Below, piece after piece: positions 26,558 to 35,637 of a DNA stretch of 61,771 bases. The stretch's first letter is position 1. Every line of letters begins with the position of its first letter. The position numbers and the translations under genes are program-made. Location of the stretch: assembly GCF_018917145.1 (NCBI RefSeq), contig NZ_JAHLOD010000021.1:1-61771 (forward strand), in the 5' to 3' direction. The notes below the pieces were generated by a model. It ran no database searches. It saw nothing but the letters and a program-made list of their open reading frames with translations, and was not told the DNA's origin. Source of the DNA: Clostridium bornimense (GTDB lineage Bacteria > Bacillota > Clostridia > Clostridiales > Clostridiaceae).

Positions 26558-27775
26558 CTATCTAATTAATGAGAATTTAGGCATTCCAAGTTCAGTATAA
26601 ATATTTGGTTCTCCTTGAACTAAAGGTCTAACATATTCAATAGCATCTTCTGTAACATGATTATGAGTTTCGTTTATCCAATCTGTTGGGAAATATTTAA
26701 TTTTATTAGCAATTTCACATACTGGAATTGCAGATGTAGTTGAAACATAAGGAGAATTATTTACTCTCTTTATTGCTACCATTATTCCTGTTTCACCATC
26801 GATAGAATAATTAATAGCATCTCTTCCAACCATATGAGCTTCTTCTATATCCCTATCAGATGCACAGTGCATAGCGCATCTTTGTATAACTCCAAGTTCT
26901 AGTGTTTTAACTCTAGATGTTATGCCTGCATTTATAATTAATTCTTTAAGGGTATTGCAGACACCACCTAATTGAGCATGACCAAAGTTGTCATGAGATG
27001 AAGTTGGTTGTGTATCAGCAATAAAAACTCCATCAGCATTTTTTATACCTTCAGATGCAACGATATATACTTGATTTTGTTCTTCAAATTTAGCTCTAAC
27101 GTCTTCTAAAAATTTATCAACATCAAAAGCTACTTCTGGAAGATATATAAAATCAGCAACTGGTTTACCATCAATTTGAGCTAGAGCAGCAGATGCCGCA
27201 AGCCAACCAGTATCTCTTCCCATAGTTTCTAATATGAATATACCATTATTAGTATAAACAGATGAGTCAAGATAAGTTTCAAGAGTAGTTGTTGCAATTA
27301 TCTTTGCTGCAGATCCAAAACCAGGAGTATGATCAGTTATATAAAGATCATTATCAATAGTTTTAGGAACACCAATAAATTTTATATCAGAGTTAACAAG
27401 TTCTGCGTACTTAGAAAGTTTATCTACAGTGTCCATGGAGTCATTACCACCAACATAAAAGAATGTAGTAATATTCATAGAAGTTAATAAATCAAATAGT
27501 TTATTATATTCAGCAGGATTTTCTTCTGGGCTCTTTAGTTTATATCTACAAGATCCTAAGCCTGATGAAGGTGTATATTTTAGGTTATGTAATGTAGCAT
27601 AATCCATCTCTGACAGATTTCTAATATCACCTCTTAAAATACCTTCAATACCATTTAATCCACAATAAACATTATTGTAATATTGAGTTTTTAAATTTTC
27701 GTCAAATATCCCGATAACTGAAGAATTAATAACAGCAGTTGGGCCGCCTGATTGGGCAACGATGCAGTTTCTCAT
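26558..27775 (-). CDS. pfp: Pyrophosphate-dependent 6-phosphofructokinase
   Basis: Phosphorylates fructose 6-phosphate. The N-terminal VAQSGGPTAVIN and PKTIDNDL mark the family. GGNDS (109-113) replaces the ATP-type GGDGS, and Lys in PKTIDND (137-143) replaces Gly. Acidic and Lys residues at these two positions are the known signature of pyrophosphate users, since they block ATP. The length of 405 residues fits. The start follows GGAGAAG. It stands alone, divergent from the kinase gene at 27992. It is reversible in glycolysis and gluconeogenesis. Confidence 0.88.
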   Translation of the reverse strand: MRNCIVAQSGGPTAVINSSVIGIFDENLKTQYYNNVYCGLNGIEGILRGDIRNLSEMDYATLHNLKYTPSSGLGSCRYKLKSPEENPAEYNKLFDLLTSMNITTFFYVGGNDSMDTVDKLSKYAELVNSDIKFIGVPKTIDNDLYITDHTPGFGSAAKIIATTTLETYLDSSVYTNNGIFILETMGRDTGWLAASAALAQIDGKPVADFIYLPEVAFDVDKFLEDVRAKFEEQNQVYIVASEGIKNADGVFIADTQPTSSHDNFGHAQLGGVCNTLKELIINAGITSRVKTLELGVIQRCAMHCASDRDIEEAHMVGRDAINYSIDGETGIMVAIKRVNNSPYVSTTSAIPVCEIANKIKYFPTDWINETHNHVTEDAIEYVRPLVQGEPNIYTELGMPKFSLIR

Positions 27776-27991
27776 AGGAACACTTCTCCTTCTAACTATT
27801 TTTTTCTTAAAATTTCGTAAAAAACCATATTAATTATACTATAATGCAATATTATATTAAAGGTTTTGAAGGGAGAATGATAAAGTATATTTATGTGGAA
27901 TAAAAATCTACTTGAAAATAACCTTGTATTTTGTAATAATAAAAGAACTGATTTTGTAGTGAATAAGTCATTACAGTGGGAGAGCTAGATT

Positions 27992-28651
27992 ATGAAATAT
28001 AGAGAATACTTAAAAAAGATAGAGGGAAAGGAGTCTTGGCCAATGATAGTAGTTGATGGAGTAGTTGGTGTCGGTAAAACAACACTAATGAATATTTTAG
28101 TAAAGGAATTTGGATATACGGCTTTTTTGGAGCCAGTTGTAGACAATCCTATATTAGATAAGTTCTATTATGATAGGAAAAGATATTCATTTCCACTTCA
28201 AATATTCTTTTTGAATAATAGATTTAGATATATAAAAGAAGCTTCTTTAATAGATAAGGCAGTATTAGATAGAAGTATTTATGGAGATTTGATTTTTGCA
28301 AAGCTATTAGTGGAAAATGATGAAATGGATGAAGAGGAATATAATATCTACTTGGACTTATTTGAAAATATGGTAGAACATCTATCTCCTCCTAAACTTA
28401 TGATTTATTTAGAAACTAGTGTTGATGATGCTATAAAAAAGATTAATAAAAGAGGAAGAGACTACGAACAAGTAGTAGAGAAAGATTATTGGTTAAGGCT
28501 AAATAAGCAATATACAGAGTATTTTAAGGATTATAGCATATCACCGCTTTTAAAAATTAATGTAGATTCTTTAGATTTTGAAAATAATCCTAAAGATAGA
28601 GAGTACGTATTAGGCTTAATAAAGGATGCATTGGACAAAATTGAAAAGTAA
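27992..28651 (+). CDS. Deoxynucleoside kinase
   Basis: 219 residues of the dNK/dGK family, which salvages deoxynucleosides. The P-loop DGVVGVGKTT is near residues 23-32, the family motif LDRSIYGD near 92-99, and the LID arginines KRGRDYE near 149-155. Glu in FLEPV is the likely catalytic base region. The substrate (dA, dG, dC) cannot be chosen from sequence alone. The start follows GGGAG. Single gene with its own terminator. Confidence 0.85.
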   Translation: MKYREYLKKIEGKESWPMIVVDGVVGVGKTTLMNILVKEFGYTAFLEPVVDNPILDKFYYDRKRYSFPLQIFFLNNRFRYIKEASLIDKAVLDRSIYGDLIFAKLLVENDEMDEEEYNIYLDLFENMVEHLSPPKLMIYLETSVDDAIKKINKRGRDYEQVVEKDYWLRLNKQYTEYFKDYSISPLLKINVDSLDFENNPKDREYVLGLIKDALDKIEK

Positions 28652-28660
28652 AAAAATTTT

Positions 28661-28709
28661 AGGTATCGTGTAAACAAAGAAAAAGAGTTGTTAGCGATAC
28701 CTATTTTTT
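28661..28709 (+). terminator. Terminator after the deoxynucleoside kinase
   Basis: AGGTATCG/CGATACCT with an inner AACAA...TTGTT stem and a T run. It resembles the engB terminator (shared TTGTTAGCGATA) with compensating lower-stem changes. Confidence 0.88.
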
Positions 28710-28800
28710 ATAATTACACCTATGTGCTGTATAATGTTTACTTTACATTGCATTGGTTTATAATAGATATATATAACAGAATGTTTGGAGGGATATGAAT

Positions 28801-30579
28801 ATGGAGGGAAAGTGGAGTTTAAAAGAAATTTATCTTGGATTTGATGATGATAAATTTAAAGAAGATATAAATAAAGGAAAATTAATTATAGAAGAGTTTA
28901 AAGCATTAGCTGATAAATCTGAGACATTAGATAATAAGAAGTTACTAGAAGAATATATTAACTTAAATTTAAAATGTAATGATGTTATAGGAAAAGCATA
29001 TGAGTTTTGTAATTTAACTTATGCAGTAGATACCAAAGATATTAATGCTCAAAGATATATGGACGTTTTAGAAAATCAATTATCTAGTATCACAGAATAT
29101 GATTCAAGGATAAAACTACAAGTAGGAAAGGTTAAAAATCTTTCTGAATTAGTAAAAGAAAGTGAACTTATAAAAGAACATAAATTTTTTATAGAAGAAA
29201 TAATAAATAATGAAAAATACATATTATCTCCAGAAGTTGAAAATGTCATTGCAAAAATGAAAAATACAGGTTCTATAGCTTGGGCAAAACTTAGAGATGG
29301 AGAAACTTCTGTAGTAAAAGTTAAGCTAGATAATAATGGGAAAGAAGAGGAAGTACCTCTTACAGTAGCAAGAAATTTAGCTTATGATAAAAGTGAAGAA
29401 GTTAGAAAAAGTGCTTATGAAGCTGAACTTAAAGCATATAAATCTATTGATGAATCTGTAGCTGCTGCGTTAAATGGAATAAAAGGAGAAGTTATAACTG
29501 TAACAAATCTTAGGGGATATGATTCTCCACTTCAAGAAGCATTATTTTCATCAAGGATGAGTGAAAAAACATTAGAAGCACTTATATCTGCAATAGAAGA
29601 TTACTATCCTGTATTTAGAAAATATTTAAAACGTAAAGGTGAGATTTTAGGACATAAAAATGGTCTTCCTTTTTATGATTTGTTTGCACCTATAGGAGAA
29701 TTAACTAGAGAAATTCCTTTTGAGGAAGGAAAGAAAATTGTTTTAGATAACTTTTATAGTTTCTCAAAAAAATTAGGGGATTTTGCAAAGAATGCTATGG
29801 ATAATAATTGGATAGATGTTTATCCAAGAGAAGGTAAGGTTGGTGGAGCATTTTGTTCTACTATAACATCTATAAAAGAAAGTAGAGTAATGTTAAACTA
29901 TGGTGGAAACTTTACTGATGTAGTAACAATGGCGCACGAGTTAGGTCATGGATATCATGGATCAGTATTAAAAGATGAGTCTGCTATAAATAATGAATAT
30001 CCAATGCCACTAGCAGAAACAGCATCTACTTTTTGTGAAACACTTTTAAAAACTAATATGATTAATACCCTTCCAGAAGACGAAGCATTAACAGTATTAG
30101 AAGGAGAAATTAGTGATGCTACTCAAGTAATTGTTGATATAATGAGCAGGTTCAAATTTGAAAAAGAAGTATTTGAAAGAAGAAAAGAGGCTGCTTTATC
30201 TGTTGAAGAATTATGTGATATTATGATAGAAGCTCAAAAATCTACATATGGAGATGGATTAGATGAAAATTATCTTCATCCATATATGTGGATTTGTAAG
30301 CCACATTATTACGACGGTGACTATAATTTCTACAATTATCCATATGCTTTTGGTCAATTATTTGCAAAAGGGCTTTATAAAATATATGAGGACAAAGGCG
30401 AAGCATTTGTTGAAGAATATGATAAGCTATTAAAATCTACAGGTAAGATGAACATAGTAGATGTAGGTAAGACAATAGGAATAGACTTTGAAGATAAGAG
30501 TTTCTGGGTAAATTCATTAAAAGTAATGGAAAAAGATATAGAAAAATTCTTAAAGTTAACTGATAATATTATTAAGTAG
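28801..30579 (+). CDS. pepF: Oligoendopeptidase F (M3 family)
   Basis: Zinc metallopeptidase that cuts short peptides in the cytoplasm. The HEXXH motif MAHELGHGYHG lies near residue 380, with the third-ligand segment PLAETASTFCE about 25 residues later. N-terminal PepF and C-terminal M3 domains fill 592 residues, the usual size. ATG 28801 lies eight bases after GGAGGG; ATG 28795 is only two bases from it and so less likely. It may act on peptides imported by the Opp system in this window. Confidence 0.93.
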   Translation: MEGKWSLKEIYLGFDDDKFKEDINKGKLIIEEFKALADKSETLDNKKLLEEYINLNLKCNDVIGKAYEFCNLTYAVDTKDINAQRYMDVLENQLSSITEYDSRIKLQVGKVKNLSELVKESELIKEHKFFIEEIINNEKYILSPEVENVIAKMKNTGSIAWAKLRDGETSVVKVKLDNNGKEEEVPLTVARNLAYDKSEEVRKSAYEAELKAYKSIDESVAAALNGIKGEVITVTNLRGYDSPLQEALFSSRMSEKTLEALISAIEDYYPVFRKYLKRKGEILGHKNGLPFYDLFAPIGELTREIPFEEGKKIVLDNFYSFSKKLGDFAKNAMDNNWIDVYPREGKVGGAFCSTITSIKESRVMLNYGGNFTDVVTMAHELGHGYHGSVLKDESAINNEYPMPLAETASTFCETLLKTNMINTLPEDEALTVLEGEISDATQVIVDIMSRFKFEKEVFERRKEAALSVEELCDIMIEAQKSTYGDGLDENYLHPYMWICKPHYYDGDYNFYNYPYAFGQLFAKGLYKIYEDKGEAFVEEYDKLLKSTGKMNIVDVGKTIGIDFEDKSFWVNSLKVMEKDIEKFLKLTDNIIK

Positions 30580-30611
30580 ATTTTATTTAAGTTTTTGGGT
30601 AGGAGGGCGAA

Positions 30612-31571
30612 ATGAAGTTTAATATTATAAAATGTCATGGTGCATGTAATGATTTTGCACTTATTGATGAGATAAATAACAATTATAATTTTACGGAAGA
30701 GGATAGAAGAAAATTAGCTATTTTACTTTGTGATAGAAATGGTGCTGTTGGTGGTGACGGTATTGTATTTATGAGCAATAGTGAAAACTGTGATGGAAAG
30801 ATGAGAATATTTAATGCTGATGGTACAGAACCAGAAATGTGTGGAAATGTTCTAAGAAATGTTGGAAGATTTGTTATGGAAAACTTTAAAAAAGATGCAG
30901 TTACTATTGAGACAATGAAAGCCAACTATAATGTTAGAAAGGTAAAAGATATTTTTGATGGTGTATATACTGATGAAATAGAACTTAAAGCTATTTCTTT
31001 TAATCCAGATGATTTGCCATTAGTATCTAAGGAAGATAAGGTGGTATTTCAATCTATACCTGAATTATCATCTAAAGAAAAATTTACAGCAATAGCATGT
31101 CCAAATCCACATTTAGTAGTACTAACTGACGAAATTAAAGAAGAGGAAATAAGGGAAGTTGGTATAAAAGCTAATTCTACAAAATCAGTATTGCCTCAAG
31201 GATCAAACGTAAATTATTTAAAAGTATTAGATAAAGATACGGTATATGTAAAAACTTATGAAAGAGGAGTAGGATTTACAAAAGCTTGTGGTACAGGAAT
31301 GACAGCTTCTATAGTAGCTTGTACTATAGCACATCCGGAAATGAAAAATAGACCTATAAAAATATATAATGATGGTGGAATGATTATTAATACTGTAGTA
31401 GAAAATGAAGAAGGATTAAAAGTGATAATGGTAGGTAATGCTACATTTGTTTATACAGCAGAAGTAGAATACGAAAATAATACTATATCAGTATCCAATA
31501 AGAAAGAATTTGTAGAAGAAAATAAGAGTTATGATAAGTTTTTAGCATTTACTAATTCTATTGAAAAATAA
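30612..31571 (+). CDS. dapF: Diaminopimelate epimerase family protein (divergent)
   Basis: 319 residues with two DapF-type halves. The acid/base cysteines are Cys77 (EMCGNVLR) and Cys226 (KACGTG). The substrate loops differ from true DapF: HGACNDF instead of HGXGNDF, MCGNVLRNVG instead of MCGNGIRC, and GVGFTKACGTG instead of GAGETLACGTG. The protein is also about 40 residues longer than usual at the C-terminus. It may be a lineage-specific DapF or a racemase of another amino acid. The start follows GGAGG, 32 bases after pepF. Confidence 0.75.
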   Translation: MKFNIIKCHGACNDFALIDEINNNYNFTEEDRRKLAILLCDRNGAVGGDGIVFMSNSENCDGKMRIFNADGTEPEMCGNVLRNVGRFVMENFKKDAVTIETMKANYNVRKVKDIFDGVYTDEIELKAISFNPDDLPLVSKEDKVVFQSIPELSSKEKFTAIACPNPHLVVLTDEIKEEEIREVGIKANSTKSVLPQGSNVNYLKVLDKDTVYVKTYERGVGFTKACGTGMTASIVACTIAHPEMKNRPIKIYNDGGMIINTVVENEEGLKVIMVGNATFVYTAEVEYENNTISVSNKKEFVEENKSYDKFLAFTNSIEK

Positions 31572-31578
31572 GTTTAAT

Positions 31579-31624
31579 GGTGCCACATTAGCGATTGAGT
31601 TTTCGCTAATGGGCACTTTTTTAT
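31579..31624 (+). terminator. Terminator after the dapF-like gene
   Basis: GTGCC plus CATTAGCGA pairs with TCGCTAATG plus GGCAC, followed by six T. Confidence 0.88.
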
Positions 31625-31780
31625 TTACTTTTGTGTAGTGATATGCAAGGTAAAGTAATATTAATAAATGAATTTTGTAAAATGACACCAAAATAAAGAT
31701 AAAAATGGTATAATAGAAATGATGTGAAATTTACAGTCAATATTTTCTTAAAAACCCTTTAAATATATGAAAAGTTATAT

Positions 31781-31833
31781 TATAATTAGATTAACGAAGT
31801 ATATATACACTTCAATGGGGAATGTTCGTATGT
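31781..31833 (+). promoter_or_regulatory. pur operon promoter with PurBox pair
   Basis: The -10 box TATAAT is at 31781-31786 (its -35 box is weak). TTAACGAAGTAT, with CGAA at 31795-31798, and AATGTTCGTAT, with TTCG at 31825-31828, form an inverted pair with 26 bases between the cores. This is about the spacing of Firmicute PurR PurBoxes (CGAAC in opposite orientation, 16-17 bases between 14-mers). Repression by PurR, relieved by PRPP, is inferred. No purine riboswitch is seen. Confidence 0.6.
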
Positions 31834-31857
31834 ATACGTATGAAAGGGGAAAAATAA

Positions 31858-34800
31858 ATGTCTTATATACGTACTGTGTATGTTGAAAAAAAGGAAGGAT
31901 TCAATTCTGAAAATGAGCATTTATTAAAAGATTTCAAGATAAATCTTAATCTTGCAAATCTAGAAAAGGTTAGAATCATTAATAGATATGATTTAGCGGG
32001 ACTTTCAGATGATGCTTATGATAGAGCTAAGAAGTTAATATTATCAGAAGTTAATGTTGATAATGTATATGATGAAGAGTTTCCATTAAATGATGGAGAA
32101 AATTATTTTCTAGTACAATACCTACCAGGTCAATTCGATCAAAGAGCAGATTCAGCTCGCCAATGTATCCAAATTATCACTGAGGATGATAGCTGTGAAA
32201 TTACTTCTTCAAAGGTTGTAATTTTAAAAGGAAAGTTATCAATAGATGAAATAGAAAAAGTTAAAAGTTATTTTATTAACTCAGTGGATTCTAGAGAAAT
32301 TTCAATTGAAAAACCAGAAACATTAATGCCAAAGGTTGAAAAACCAAGTGCAGTTAAAATATTAGATGGATTTATAGATTTAGATAGAAATGGATTAGAA
32401 AGTTTTTTAAATGAAAATGGACTAGCTATGACATTAGATGATTTAGCTTTCTGCCAAGAATATTTTAAGAACACAGAAAAAAGAAATCCTACTATAACAG
32501 AAATCAAAGTTATAGATACTTATTGGTCAGATCACTGTAGACATACCACTTTTGAAACAATAATTGATGAGGTTTCTTTTGAAGAAGGAAAGTATGCAAA
32601 TCTTGTTAAAGCTTCTTATGAAAATTATTTAGAAGGAAGAGAATTTGCTTATAAAGACAGAAAGAAAAAGAATATATGTTTAATGGACCTTGCAACTATA
32701 GCTGTTAGAGAGCTTAAGAAAAAAGGTGTATTAAAAGATTTAGATGAAAGTGAAGAAATTAATGCTTGTTCAATAAATATTAAAGTTGATGTTGATGGTA
32801 AAGATGAAGATTATTTATTGATGTTTAAAAATGAAACACATAACCATCCAACTGAAATAGAACCATTTGGTGGAGCAGCTACATGTATTGGTGGAGCTAT
32901 AAGAGATCCGCTTTCAGGAAGAACTTATGTATACCAAGCAATGAGAGTATCAGGAGCAGCAGATCCTACAGTTCCTGTAGAAGAAACACTTGCTGGTAAG
33001 TTACCACAAAGAAAGATAACTCAAGGAGCAGCTCATGGATATTCTTCTTATGGTAACCAAATTGGACTTGCTACAGGTCAAGTTGCAGAAATATATCATC
33101 CAGGATATGTAGCTAAAAGATTAGAACTTGGAGCGGTTATTGCAGCAGCACCAAAAGATAATGTAGTTAGAAGAAGACCAGTGCCAGGAGATATAATTGT
33201 TTTAATTGGTGGTAGAACTGGTAGAGACGGATGCGGTGGAGCAACAGGTTCTTCAAAGGAACATACTGAAACTTCTATTGATACATGTTCATCAGAAGTA
33301 CAAAAAGGTAATGCTCCAACTGAAAGAAAGATACAAAGATTATTTAGAAATCCAGATGTATCAAGAAAGATTGTTAGATGTAACGACTTCGGAGCAGGTG
33401 GAGTATCAGTAGCAATTGGTGAACTTGCAGATGGATTAGATGTAGATTTAGATCTAGTACCAAAGAAGTACGAAGGATTAGATGGAACAGAACTTGCTAT
33501 CTCTGAATCACAAGAAAGAATGGCAGTAGTCATAGAAGAAAAAGATAGAGATGAATTCTTAAGATTATGTAATGAAGAAAACTTAGAAGCTGTAGTAGTT
33601 GCTAAAGTAACAGATAAAAACATAATGAGACTAAAATGGAGAGGAGACACAATTGTAGAATTAAGCAGAGACTTTTTAAATACAAATGGTGTGACTTCTC
33701 ATACAAAAGTAAAGGTTGTAGAACCAAAAGAAGATAATTACTTTGAAACTGCTGTTAATAATTACAAAGGAAAAGACTTTAAGGATATAGCAAAAGAAAT
33801 ATTAACAGATTTAAACGTATGTTCTCAAAGAGGATTAGTTGAAATGTTCGACTCTTCTATTGGAAGTAATACAGTACTTATGCCTTATGGAGGTAAAACA
33901 CAAGGTACACCACAAGAAGGTATGGTAGGAAAGATTCCAGTTCTTAATGGAGAAACAAATACAGTTTCATTAATGACTTTTGGATATAATCCATATCTTA
34001 CAACATTTAGTCCATTCCATGGTGGTATGTATTCAGTAATTGAAGCATTAGCTAAGATTACAGCTCTTGGAGGAGATGCTAGTAAGGTAAGACTTTCTAT
34101 GCAAGAGTATTTTGAAAGAATGCATAATGCAGAAGCATTTGGTAAGCCATTTGCTGCATTACTTGGAGCATATGAAGTACAAAGAGCTTTTGAAATACCA
34201 GCTATCGGTGGTAAAGATTCAATGTCAGGAACATTTAAAGATTTAACAGTTCCTCCAACAATAGTTACATTTGCAGTAGTTGCAGATAAAGTACAAAATA
34301 TTGTATCTTCTGAATTTAAAAAGGCAGGAAGTAAATTAGTAGAAGTTCTTCATGATAGAAAAGATGGAGATATGCCAAACTTAGAACAACTTAAAACTAA
34401 TTTTGCTAAAGTTAAGGAATTGATAAATAAAGGATTAGTATTATCATCATCATCAGTAAGATTCGGTGGATTAATAGAAAACTTAGCTAAAGGATCTTTT
34501 GGTAATGAAATTGGAGTTAAGATAGATAGCAAATTAAAAATAGAAGATTTGGTAGAACCAAGTTATGGATCAATAGTCCTTGAAGTAAATGAAGATACTA
34601 TAAAAGAATTAGAAGGAGTTTCATATAGAGTAATCGGTGAAACTACAGAAGATTATTCATTAGTTTACGGTAACGAAAAACTTGATATTAATGAATTAAG
34701 AAAAGAATGGGATTCTACACTTGAATCAGTGTTTAGAACAGAAGCAAAGATAGAAGAAACTAATATTGATATTCCATTGTATGAAGCAAAAGAAAAAGTT

Positions 34801-35619
34801 TCTCCTGTTATAAAAATAGCAAAACCAAAAGTATTTATACCAGTATTCCCGGGTACAAACTGTGAGTACGACACTTCAAGAGAGTTTAAAAAGGCAGGAG
34901 CAGAAACAGATGTATTTGTATTTAGAAATGGAAATGCTCATGAAGTAGAAGAATCAATTGAAGAAATGGTTAAGAGAATAAATACATCACAAATGATTAT
35001 GTTATCAGGTGGATTCTCAGCAGGGGATGAACCAGACGGATCAGGTAAATTTATATCAGCAGTATTTAGAAATGAAAAGATAAAAGAAGCTGTTCATGAA
35101 ATGCTTAAAAATAGAGATGGATTAATGTTAGGTATCTGTAACGGATTCCAAGCACTTATAAAATTAGGTTTAGTACCATATGGTGAAATAAGAGATTTAG
35201 ATGTAAATTCACCAACACTTACATTTAATAAAATTGGTAGACACGTATCAAGAATGGTTACAACTAAAGTAATTTCAAATAAATCACCATGGATTTCTAA
35301 TGATGACTTAGGAAAACTTCATAGCATAGCAGTTTCTCATGGAGAAGGAAGATTTGTAGCTAATGATGAAGTAATGAAATCTTTAATTGCAAACGGACAA
35401 GTAGCTACACAATATGTTAACTTTAAGGGCAAAGGAACTTATGATATTGAATTCAATCCAAACGGTTCTGTATACGCTGTAGAAGGAATAACAAGTCCAG
35501 ACGGAAGAGTATTCGGTAAAATGGGACACTCAGAAAGAATAGGGAACGGTGTTGCTAAGAATATTTTAGGTGAGAAAGATCAACAATTGTTTAAGAATGG
35601 AGTTAATTACTTTAAGTAG
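31858..35619 (+). CDS. purL: Phosphoribosylformylglycinamidine synthase, single-chain form
   Basis: Converts FGAR to FGAM with glutamine and ATP. At 1253 residues it is the long form in which PurS-, PurL- and PurQ-like parts are fused. Key features are TYWSDHCRHTTFET and the GGAATCIGGAIRD region (synthase), a second half with FSPFHGGMYSV, and a C-terminal glutaminase with Cys in GICNGFQAL and IAVSHGEG. The start has AAAGGGGA upstream. It is the first gene of the pur operon, followed by a repeat element that carries a four-helix-bundle gene. Confidence 0.96.
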   Translation: MSYIRTVYVEKKEGFNSENEHLLKDFKINLNLANLEKVRIINRYDLAGLSDDAYDRAKKLILSEVNVDNVYDEEFPLNDGENYFLVQYLPGQFDQRADSARQCIQIITEDDSCEITSSKVVILKGKLSIDEIEKVKSYFINSVDSREISIEKPETLMPKVEKPSAVKILDGFIDLDRNGLESFLNENGLAMTLDDLAFCQEYFKNTEKRNPTITEIKVIDTYWSDHCRHTTFETIIDEVSFEEGKYANLVKASYENYLEGREFAYKDRKKKNICLMDLATIAVRELKKKGVLKDLDESEEINACSINIKVDVDGKDEDYLLMFKNETHNHPTEIEPFGGAATCIGGAIRDPLSGRTYVYQAMRVSGAADPTVPVEETLAGKLPQRKITQGAAHGYSSYGNQIGLATGQVAEIYHPGYVAKRLELGAVIAAAPKDNVVRRRPVPGDIIVLIGGRTGRDGCGGATGSSKEHTETSIDTCSSEVQKGNAPTERKIQRLFRNPDVSRKIVRCNDFGAGGVSVAIGELADGLDVDLDLVPKKYEGLDGTELAISESQERMAVVIEEKDRDEFLRLCNEENLEAVVVAKVTDKNIMRLKWRGDTIVELSRDFLNTNGVTSHTKVKVVEPKEDNYFETAVNNYKGKDFKDIAKEILTDLNVCSQRGLVEMFDSSIGSNTVLMPYGGKTQGTPQEGMVGKIPVLNGETNTVSLMTFGYNPYLTTFSPFHGGMYSVIEALAKITALGGDASKVRLSMQEYFERMHNAEAFGKPFAALLGAYEVQRAFEIPAIGGKDSMSGTFKDLTVPPTIVTFAVVADKVQNIVSSEFKKAGSKLVEVLHDRKDGDMPNLEQLKTNFAKVKELINKGLVLSSSSVRFGGLIENLAKGSFGNEIGVKIDSKLKIEDLVEPSYGSIVLEVNEDTIKELEGVSYRVIGETTEDYSLVYGNEKLDINELRKEWDSTLESVFRTEAKIEETNIDIPLYEAKEKVSPVIKIAKPKVFIPVFPGTNCEYDTSREFKKAGAETDVFVFRNGNAHEVEESIEEMVKRINTSQMIMLSGGFSAGDEPDGSGKFISAVFRNEKIKEAVHEMLKNRDGLMLGICNGFQALIKLGLVPYGEIRDLDVNSPTLTFNKIGRHVSRMVTTKVISNKSPWISNDDLGKLHSIAVSHGEGRFVANDEVMKSLIANGQVATQYVNFKGKGTYDIEFNPNGSVYAVEGITSPDGRVFGKMGHSERIGNGVAKNILGEKDQQLFKNGVNYFK

Positions 35620-35637
35620 TAGTCAGTGCACATGTAT

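Noticed and set aside
31640-31780. Purine riboswitch before purL
   Set aside because: No conserved purine aptamer core or adjoining terminator can be seen; the PurBox pair explains control better.
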